In this document: in pieces, positions 36,510 to 46,366 of the stretch | How the letters are laid out: the number at the start of each line of letters is the position of its first letter | How positions within the stretch are numbered: the stretch's first letter is position 1 | Source of the DNA: Utricularia gibba | Taxonomy: Eukaryota > Streptophyta > Magnoliopsida > Lamiales > Lentibulariaceae | DNA length: 64,000 bases | Direction: 5' to 3' | Assembly: GCA_002189035.1 (NCBI GenBank) | Contig: NEEC01000016.1 | Coordinates: 930,001-994,000 of the forward strand | Translations under genes and position numbers: made by a program | The notes under the pieces: model-generated | Seen by the model: the letters and a program-made list of their open reading frames with translations, nothing else | Database searches by the model: none | What the model was told of the DNA's origin: nothing

Positions 36510-37053
36510 TCATGGCTCCTGCCCGTTGGGAACGTCCTGCCATCCGCCTCTGCGCCACCCGCCGCCTCCGCCATACCCGCGGCCATATCCGCCATACCCG
36601 CGGCCATATCCGCCATACCCGCGGCCATATCCACCATACCCGCCACCGCCACCATACCCGCCGCCATACCCACCGCCATATCCACCGCCATATTGATCGG
36701 TAACCGCCTGGCTCTCATCCTGCCACCCGCCCCACCTTCCGCGGTGCCCGCCATAGCCATGGCCTCCGCCATATCCTCGGTGACCGTACCCGCCGCCATA
36801 CCCACCACCCCATTGATCGGTCTGGACATCGGACTCCTTAACTGCCTCCTCCTTGGCTGGGTCATGCAGCAAAACAGATGATCAACAACAAGAAAAAGGA
36901 AAAAGACCAGGTCGAGAAGAATTCACGAAAGGTTTACTTACTAGCTTGAGCAGGATGGGGGTCCTCGGCGAGCTCCCTAGCCACAGCATGAGACGAGGAG
37001 AGGAGAAGAGAAGCCAGCAAGAGACCAGCTAAGAGAAAGAACTTGGAAGCCAT
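36510..37053 (-). CDS. Secreted glycine-rich protein GRP-b (expanded tandem copy)
   Basis: Two exons (37053-36942 and 36856-36510) encode 152 residues. Signal peptide, intron position and flanks are as in GRP-a. The difference is a 42-bp expansion: three 21-bp units (36568-36630) encoding YGRGYGG where GRP-a has one. One further difference is Glu for Lys early in exon 2 (KEEAV versus KEKAV). Both copies have open frames, intact splice sites and TATA boxes, so both are likely expressed. It is predicted to be a secreted structural protein. Confidence 0.9.
36568..36630 (-). repeat. Three tandem 21-bp units inside GRP-b
   Basis: Units at 36568-36588, 36589-36609 and 36610-36630 are identical. 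GRP-a has a single unit at the matching place, which accounts exactly for its 14 missing residues. Confidence 0.92.
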
Positions 37054-37095
37054 GGTGAGTGCTTTGGGTGTTCCCAGAGCTCCATCGGCATCTCT

Positions 37096-37104
37096 CTATT
37101 TATA
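37096..37104 (-). promoter_or_regulatory. TATA box of GRP-b
   Basis: TATAAATAG on the minus strand, in the same context as in GRP-a. Confidence 0.75.
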
Positions 37105-39600
37105 GAAGGATTTTGCCTTCTCTGGAAGTGCGGCTGAACTCAATTATTGGGGCAAATCGGCCTGTCAGACACAGCGACTACGTGGCAATCCATATCCCAA
37201 CGGCGTCTTCATCACTGTTTACAGAAGAGGTCCCATCTCTCGTCTTCAAGTCTAAGTGTGAACAGTTGGACTTGTAATCTCAAGATTTTTAGATATTATT
37301 ATCATTATCTTTTTGGCTTGTTGTTTTGTCTAAATTAAAGATTATATAGGTTTGGCCAACACATGAAAAATTCAAGTGCATTAAAAAAAACTTAAATCAT
37401 ATTAAAAAATATTAAACTCAATCGATTATTAATGATTTATAATTTTTTATATAATTAAATGTTCTTTTAATAGTAAGGTATTAATATATTAAGTATAGTA
37501 TAATTCAGTATATATATAATCAATTATATAACATTTAATATACGAGAATAGATATATGAGTATATGAGCGATATACATATAATTAACTCTATTTCAATTT
37601 GTATATATCTATGAGTATGTGGATGGTATAGATGTACAAAGTTAGTATATATATACTAATTAATCAAACAATGATAAATCTTCTATATCCTCTTATCAAA
37701 CAAACCTTAAGTATTTTATTTTCAAATACCGATATGGAATTGTTTATTTTAATAAAATTGTTTGTGTGTTTGTTGGGAGGAGGAGAAGAAAAATACTTAT
37801 TTATGCTTCTAAATGCGCATAAATATACTATTAATAATTTTATACGATTTAAAAATATATATATAATATACATATGTGTAAAATAGATTTATTAATCATA
37901 ATTTTAATTATAACCACATGATTAATTTTATTTAAATATAAATAATTTAAATACATTATTAATTAAACTATCTTATCTAAGGACACTTATCTTCTATTGA
38001 CTTTCTTGTACATGATTTGGAGGGTATGGAGTTAGAAAGCAAAGGTCACTCAAAACTGTCCAGACCCTTCATAAGCATTTTTCCTTTTAAAAATAATCAT
38101 TTTTTTCATCGCACAAAAGAGCCTACCTAACACGTTTCTCCCACTAGGCCACACACTATACATCCCAGTTTTTGGTGACCATTGAAAAAAACAAATCCCA
38201 TTCTTCTGTGTATTTTTTTTAATATGATATTTTTAGAAATAAAATGTTTTTTTATTGATTTTTAGACTCTTTTTTTTTTCCAACAATGCATAATTTTCAC
38301 AATTTTTGTCGGTGCTCGCATATCATGGGATAATGAGTAAATCTCATGTTTAAATTTATTTAATATGAAAATTTTGTTTTCTTTTATTTCAACAAAAACT
38401 ATTTCCAGTATCATTAGCAATAAATTCTATCACCATTCATCATTTAATTTTTTAAATTTGTATTCGGTAAACATAATTTTTTGAAGTGATTCTATTGAAT
38501 TTTTAAAGATTTTAATCTTTAATCATTATATAGTAAAATTAAAATTTTAAATTATATGGTTAACTTTAAAAATTATTGAATTTACGTTTTCATAGAAATT
38601 ATTTCATCTACTTGAAAATATATTTATATTATAAATTAAATTATATAATAAATTAATGTGAAAAAAATTATAATGTATATTTCATTTCATTAAATTTTAT
38701 AACATAATACAAAATAAATTTCATAACTTGAAGTTGAGTATATTCTACATAATACTAATCATACATTCAAAATAAAGTATGAATTTTGCATTAAAATCTA
38801 GGGTTTTATTCATTGCACGTAAAGTCAAAAAGAGTCAACGTGATGGTGACGTGACTCACACAAAATGTTTAACTACGTCAATTTTTGCGTCAACAATATT
38901 TTAATATGGAATCTAATTACTTGGAAATGACCAGGTTCCGACAATTGGTCTTTTGATCATATCTTCAAGTTCGTCGGTTTTTGCCACAAATTCTTCTAAT
39001 CATTATTTTATACTCTCGTTACACGCTATTTTTTTCTCTGTCGGTGCTGCATCAAGTTTCCACATTGACTACTGTTGAAATCTACACACACGTGTGGTGG
39101 TTGCCCTTAAGTTTTTTTTATCAATATTTTTTTAAAATCAAAATATAGCTATAATTACAATTTTTTTAAAAAAAAAAATCATCCTATGCAATTTTATAAA
39201 CTGTGTAATGAATTAATTATACACTCATACTAACTTAACTTTTAAAAAGCATTAATTATTAGTACTCGTATTCATTGATACTTAGTTGATGTTAATTAAT
39301 TTTAATATAATAAATTTATTTAAAATCTGTTTTACTATAAATAAAAAATTATCTTAAGATAAATTTACGGATTTAGTTGGTTTATTTAAATTTGTGTGTT
39401 ATATTTTTTTAAATAATATTAATTATCTAATCAAAACTACAAATCAACCACTGATCAGTAGTAAAAATATTTTTTAATGACGTTCTAATAAATACTATAG
39501 TGTTCATAATAAATAATGTTATGTACAATATAATACTACATATTTTATTAAGCATATACTAGAAAATAAAAGCGATTTTTAATTAAATCATAATGTGATA

Positions 39601-41126
39601 ATCACTTTTAACCTTACCAATTAATGAACATATCCACCACCCCGGCGTATACGCCTATAAATGACAAATCCAGATGCATCTGGACGGGGATTAGCTAGAC
39701 GGTAAGCATATACAATGAATCTGGACCTACGGCGTGACTTTGGTACTATTTCACTTTTTTTCTGGGATGGAGTTGGACCACGACACTCGCCCATTCAATA
39801 AGTTTAGTTCTCTATTTTTAAAATTATGTAATACATACTTCAATTTAATTTTTTAATAAATAATTTGACTCTAAACTTATAAAATTATATATTTAATCTT
39901 TCATATTATCAAAACTAATCGATTTTAATTTTAACGTTATTATAACGTTGCATCGTTATAAATATTATCCTTTGATGGTGTTACTTCATTGAATTCTAAA
40001 TATTATATGACAAGAACACAATATAACTTAACAATAATATCATTCAATTCATTGAACTCAAGATATGAATTTATTCATTTTTAAAAATTTTGAAAACTAT
40101 TTGAATTTTCTTTACATGATTTTGGTATTTTAAGGTCTTTTTTTATAATTTTAAAATTTGAACGTTAAACTATTTATATTAAAAAATTAAGGTGTTTTTC
40201 TTGTAATTTTTTTTTTCTATGGTTCTTTTTTTTTAATTGTTATTCTAAATATTATTTTTAAAAATCTCAAATTGATTTCACTTAAAAATTACAAATTACA
40301 TTATGTTTATTTTTGTAAGTCCAAAAAATTATATTATTTTTTATTACAACGTGCCCAAATCATGTGGGGACAAATGCGGTAGGAAACGCAAATATATAAG
40401 ATAATGAATATATGGTTCGGTTTTTAATTAGATCTGTGACATCAGATCATCCGGTTTGATATCGCATCTCACCCACCGTCGATTACACCACAAGTCAACA
40501 CCAATCATCTTTATAATACTTATATTTAAAAAAATGAAATTTTATATATTTTCATTCCATCGTGTGACAAATATTATCTTTAAATTGACGTGATCATGAT
40601 GTGTGATCGAATATAACATTATAATTATATTTATTAGTAAATATTTTTATGTTTTTACCTAATTAAATTATATTTATCTTATATAATTATTCAATACATT
40701 GCATGAATAAACTTTAAATTCATATCATTAAATATATTGATGACTGTAATATGAAATAATTGATAATTCATAAATTATATATTATTTAATTATTATGATG
40801 ATGAATATTTATTTTTTGAATTATTTATTAAACTATTTGATTTTAAATAGTTTGGGGTATAAATATTTATAATTCTTTTGATTTTTTTTCAAAGAATGAC
40901 CTTAATCGATAAACAAGGAATCGATTTTAGCATTTTCTTTAATTAAATAATATTAATTATGTGGATTTTATAATTTTATGCGAATTTAAAATTTAAAAGC
41001 AATATTACTATAATGACGTATGCCAATTGCCAGACGAGGGTGAAGCTCGACGTGTGCCAATAAACGAGTTTCCGATGCTCGACGGCCAAAACTCGAGGCT
41101 GTAGCTCGTGTGCGTTGTTCTAAATC
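39601..41126. other. AT-rich intergenic spacer with two short palindromes
   Basis: About 1.5 kb without a gene. Near its left end lie two perfect palindromes, GGCGTATACGCC (39644-39655) and TCCAGATGCATCTGGA (39669-39684), only 13 bp apart. The rest is A/T tracts and the presumed 3' UTR of the AP2 gene. Confidence 0.5.
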
Positions 41127-43092
41127 TCAGGGAAGGAAGGCGGATATGGAGGTAGAGGGAGGCGCCGGAGCCGTGCTGGAGGAGAATCCGGATGATGCTG
41201 CGGAGGGCAGAGTCGGCGTCGGAGGAACTGCAACGTGGCTTACCGGTTTCCATGGCGGGCTCGGGAGCCCGGCGGAATTGCAACCTTCAAAGCTGGGCTT
41301 TGCTGCTAATCTATCCTAAAGTGGAACAAAGATCATGAATCCAAGCAAGGGAAGATGCTATGAAAATGGCGTGTTAATGAGGAAAACAGGCGAATGCACC
41401 TTTGTGTTTGCGGCAGACCGGAGAATATGCCGGGCCACGACTGCGGGTACTCAGTAGACATGAGCGATCTCTGGGCGGGGATGGCTTCGGCCTAAACAAA
41501 CAGTAGTTGCGACTGCGCGTCAATGTTGCATGGGATTTGTAGGGACGAAGCCCAAAGTTGATATCAGAACAGTAGGTTGATGTTCAGATTGATCTCAAAC
41601 TAACAGAGGAAGGAAGTCGCTCCGCCGGAGGTTTAGAGATCTTGAGAGTACCTTATGGCTCTGGCCGTAAGCCATTTCGCCGGACGGAAGAGGACGGCGC
41701 AGAGCTCTTGCGGCACCATTCCCCTGAGAACCATTTGACGGCAGCGAAATTCCAAGACTGAGATCAATGCTGCTGCCGCAGCCTGCACATAAATCAAGAT
41801 GAGATTGACAGAGCAGAGAGAATCAGAAACCACTCTTCAATATCAACCTCCATCTCTCCAAGCAAAACTCAGCTCCCTCGTTTGTTTGCTAGACTCAAAG
41901 CCAGTCACAGGTTCTCTCCAGTTGCATTGGATGGCTGCTTTATCATAACCCCTGCACCGACGATGTCGAATACAGAGATGAAAGAAAATCGGTTTTGAGC
42001 CCGGAAGCAGGAAGCAGCTGCTCACCTATTCCCAAGAACTTGAGCGTTACCAGCTTCCCGGAGATCAGGTTTCTGCAGGGCTGCGATTCTGTGCTTGTTG
42101 CTTCCTCGGGGGAAGCCCGAACTTTGGCGACGAAGAATGTGTACGAACTCTTCTTTGGTGAAGTTGACCATCTGCGGAAACTCCGAAACAGGTTACAGAA
42201 ACAACCCGAAAGAAAACATGGCTGCGTAAACTTGCTCACTTGTTTCATATCCTCCTCATAGTCACTGACGTTGAAATTGATATCAGCATCAACACCACGA
42301 AACTTGACGGCTGCCCGATCATACGCCCTGGAATACGAAAAGGATTCCATCTCAGAAAGAAATCTCACTCTGTTTTCAACAAAAACGTGTTACCTAGCAG
42401 CTGCGTGAGCGGTATCGAATCCTCCTGAAAAAAGAAGGGATCAAGCGCTGAATCAAACAGTTTTTTTTTAAACAGATGGAATTAAAGCAGAGGAGATGAA
42501 AGGCGTTGTTACCCAGATAAACTTGTTTCCCACAATCCCTGAAATCATGCACAAAGTACAGGTTTAATTTAAGAAGAAACGCGCATGCAACATAACAGAG
42601 AAATCAAAACGAAAAAAACGAACCAGATGTGGGATTCCCATCTTCCAGTTCGCCTGTAAAACGTAACGCCGCGATACTGAGAACTCCGGGAACGGGGCCC
42701 GCGTCTGCTCTTCTTAGGCTGCGGCGGATTGTCAACCGGCAATTTGGTTTTGTAAAGTCCTAATTGGACGCCTCTGGCGGCTTCCGGCGAAGACAAATCC
42801 AACCGATAATTGGTTCTAAACCCCGGAACCGCAGAGGGAGAAGTGGGGAAGAGCTGGAGCTCGTTCACGTTATCCCTGCTTCATCGTCAATGTGAACCGT
42901 TCCATTTTTCCCGAAATTCGAAGAGAAATTCAGAGTGACAAGGGAGCTGCTGCTGCAGTTGCAGTTCACTTCATCTTTCCCAACATTGTTGGATGTAGTC
43001 GTCGACACCACGGAACCGGCGGTGGGGGTGCTCTCTGGGTCATCGTCGGATGCGAAACCGACTTCAAACGCGTCCATATTCAGATCCAACAT
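41127..43092 (-). CDS. euAP2 transcription factor, SMZ/SNZ/TOE type, with degenerate second AP2 repeat
   Basis: The gene starts at 43092 with [12 protein letters not shown]. Likely exons: 43092-42624, 42538-42513 (26 nt), 42424-42394, 42327-42240, 42171-42026, 41951-41848, 41782-41652, 41491-41400 and a last exon ending at 41127. AP2 repeat 1 is intact ([21 protein letters not shown], then [25 protein letters not shown]). Repeat 2 keeps its length but not its core: [20 protein letters not shown] replaces the usual [20 protein letters not shown], and it then jumps to [10 protein letters not shown]. An EAR-like DLSLGIS motif follows. The last exon encodes AASSGFSSS over a miR172 site. Such factors repress flowering genes. 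Exon 1 needs one more base at the CCC run 42874-42876; the splice phase between the last two exons does not fit as read. Confidence 0.85.
41183..41203 (-). promoter_or_regulatory. miR172 target site in the AP2 mRNA
   Basis: On the minus strand the site reads CCGCAGCATCATCCGGATTC and one further T. The usual site begins CTGCAGCATCATCAGGATTC, so there are two differences (positions 2 and 14). It encodes AASSGF, as in other euAP2 genes, near the C-terminus. Confidence 0.88.
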
Positions 43093-46000
43093 CCCGCTCC
43101 AGTAAAAACCCAGACCCAGAAAAAAACACACGAGGGACAAAGAAAGATACTTTTTTTATTAGGTTACTAGTTGGGTTTCTCTGTAGCTTTTCTTCTCCAC
43201 AAGAAAAAATTCCCAGGAATGCAGTCCTCAGGAACAAACCAAATGAAGCGGAAGAAGAGAAGATTTAAGAAAAGCGAGACTACCAGAGAACGCAAGCTAA
43301 CAAACCTAGTTACATTATTTATTGAAGGAATGGTGCTGCTCCTGAGTAGTGGTCACAAGAAACTGTCAACTTGGATATGTTTCTGTGACGTATCTACATC
43401 AGAAACTATCGCCATTCCATACATCATCGAAGGAGACGACCCCGCCCCTTTAAAACCATGGCCCATGTGTCCAGGGTTTATGCGGGCACAGTCACCAAAA
43501 ACTAGGGCACAACGAGAACTAAACCCTAATATCTCCCAACACCCATGAAATAGGTCTCATCTCGAACAATTTCGTCCAAACTGAAAGCAGCAACAGTCCA
43601 CTTGAACTGCGAATGAAATGCGGTGTTCTTAAACTCAGATCCTTTTTGCACAAGGACACGAACGTGTGTAAACATCAGTCTCATTTGCAGTGTTACAGTA
43701 TGAATTACAACGACGAAGTTGGTGATTTCAAAACCCCAAAAGTTAGAGGGGGGTTTTCCAGTTGAAACAGACGCAATCACTTCCCTTGAGATAGATAATT
43801 CCTCCCTGGCTGGGAACGCTTGGCATAGAGTGGGGGAACCCAGAATGTGAAATAATCAACTGCCTTCTCCCAATAATCAGCCCCTCCTGTCTCCCCTCAC
43901 ATTCAATGCCCCATAATTGCGAACCAGACGCTGCCATTCCTGTGGGCGAATTCATCATTTGATGCCTATGATGATGCATGCATGCTCAATGTTCGCCTAT
44001 GGATACAAAAAAATTAGATTGAATTTGATCTGTTTTTTCACATATATGTATCACAGGATGATCGGATTTATATAAGATCAGATGCCTGGTAGCGATAAAC
44101 AATATTAGTTACGAGTAGAGTAAGGTACATATTTAAATAGAAGTATCATCTTAATACTTTATGTGACTTTTTCTTCTAAAATAGATAATGTAAAACTATA
44201 ATGATTGAGTATATGAAACAAATAATATCGTATAAATAGAGAGTAATTCATAATATTTGATATCAAAAATCAAAGTTGGGCACATACCAATAGTTGAACA
44301 CACAGATAAATGGAGATGGATATAGGTATTACCCATTATTTGATAATTTGTTTGCATTCATAACTTATAAAAATATATATATATATTTCTGATTTTTTAA
44401 ATAAATTAATAACAAAATTAATTATGAAACGTTTTCACTAAAAAAAAAAAAAAATTTCTCGCATGCCCTCTTCTAATATTCTTGGATAAAATGTATATCC
44501 GAAATGAACAATAATAATTTGAAGAATTTGGTTCGTACTGAAGGACAATTTGGGCATTCATAAATAAACCCAACCTACATACTAATACTATACTATATAT
44601 TCCTCTCACTTATTGCTACTCTCCCTTTTATCACAAAGTCTATGCATCAATGAGTCGTATATGGGATGCCATACTATCGATATGATTCTCGAGTAGGCGA
44701 TTAGGGTTTTTAACCCCCAATTGGTATGTATCCGAATGTCGATTTTTGTCATGAGTCAACTCCCATTTAATTCATACGATCCAAAATACGTAACATTATT
44801 CAACAAAATACACCTCCCTCATAAAATTTATTTATGGAATCTTGTGACTAAACCTTGCTTTAAATTATTTTTAAACTTGTATTGAATAAATGAACGGGAA
44901 ATATCATTAAAAAAGGACAAAGATCTTTTTCCCATGTAATTAATATACATCTATTCTTTCACATATTAATATTAAAATTATCTATTTTTCTATTATATAT
45001 ATCACAAAAGTAATTATTTTTCTAAATGATCTATTGAAATGTACCCCAAAATCCTTGGAGGGTATTTGGTAGGTTAGATTTACTATTTAAATATTCATTT
45101 ATTGATAATAATGTATGTTTAATAGACTAGTTTAACGATACACGAGTGTTTTACAAAATTACTGTAAAATGCTCCGAAATAGGTATTTCAATTATGAGTT
45201 TTGCTAAACAACTTAATTTATAAAGTATTTGTTTTGAATATATCTTCATAACATAATATTATTTTAAACATATATATTCAAAATCTATGTATCAAACAAA
45301 CTTTAATCTTAATCACATAAATCATTTTTTCTAAATACATTATTAATTATACTATCTTACCAAACACGGGCTTAGTTGTTTGGACGAAAATTAGGTCTGG
45401 AAGATATGTAGAAACGAGTAGATTACGAGTTTTTTTGATAATATCTCTAATTGATAATATCGATTCTTAAGATTTATGTTATAGTTCTGATTTAAATTAT
45501 ATATAGAATTCGATAAAATTTCGCCAAATTCACTTGTTTTCGTGATTAAAAGTTTTGCTTTTTTTTCATAGTAATTTTCACAACATTTTACATGGTTTGT
45601 GCAAAAGCAAGGTTTTGAGTCTCTAAATTTTAGTAATATTGATGAGATTAACACATAGATTATCCGTTTTCGGATACGAAAACGTTATTGTTGCCTGTTA
45701 CATGTATTTAAATTATGTTATAACAAATAAAACAGATAAAGACCATGAAGATCATCTTCATACATATATTAATGTGTTTTTCATTGTAATAATATGAGAT
45801 AAAAAACCATGGTCTGGGTGATGCCATTTGATTGGACGCCATGCCTTTGATTGACCTACCCACGTGTCTAGGGTTTATATGTTTCCAATTTAGGGTTTAG
45901 GGTTTTAGAGTGGCAACATTTTTTCTTTTACCTTTTCTGAGATAACGTATTGGTATCCAAGAAAGCTGTCTTCTAGGTCTTCGTCTTCTTCATCTGTAAG

Positions 46001-46366
46001 CGCACGGGTTTGTTGCATTTGGCCACGTGTAATGAAAAAGTGCATTTTAGAGATCGTTGATGTACGAGGTTTTGAAGCTTGAGTGAAGGGTCATCGTTGC
46101 TTCTGATGCTGCATCGCATTCATGTTATGGTGTAAATTTACTCATTTATACTCTTTATGGCGTGTGGTCTGGTACAGATACAGAGGTTTTGAAATCACCC
46201 GGTTGACTGTATGTTGATGCAACATTGGGAACACTTCTTACCAAATGCGGATGGCTGTGTGCTGATGCAGCAGTAGAACCACCTCTGACCAACTGCGTGT
46301 TTTCAAGTGGAATTTCTCTGTTCAGAGCTGTGAAGGATGATTCATTAAACCAGCAGAAATTCGAGA
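43093..46366. other. Intergenic spacer (3.3 kb) between AP2 and RLCK genes
   Basis: The left 900 bp is the presumed 5' leader and promoter of the AP2 gene. The middle is AT-rich. At 45861-45907 a G-box (CCCACGTGTC) is followed by a double telo-box (TTTAGGGTTTAGGGTTTT). No reading frame in the interval is supported. Confidence 0.45.

Larger units (their letters stand above)
35901..39600. repeat. Tandem duplication, unit B (carries glycine-rich gene GRP-b)
   Basis: This is the partner of the 32280-35900 unit, holding GRP-b and about 2.5 kb of its upstream DNA. Similarity continues to near 39600 (GAAAATAAAAG(A/C)GATTT matches about 35822). Small indels and local expansions distinguish the two. 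Apart from GRP-b no gene is seen. Confidence 0.85.

Noticed and set aside
41756-41790. A CAGCAGCATTGATC stretch as a second miR172 site
   Set aside because: Only the GCAGCA core matches; the site at 41183-41203 matches over nearly its whole length and encodes the expected AASSGF.
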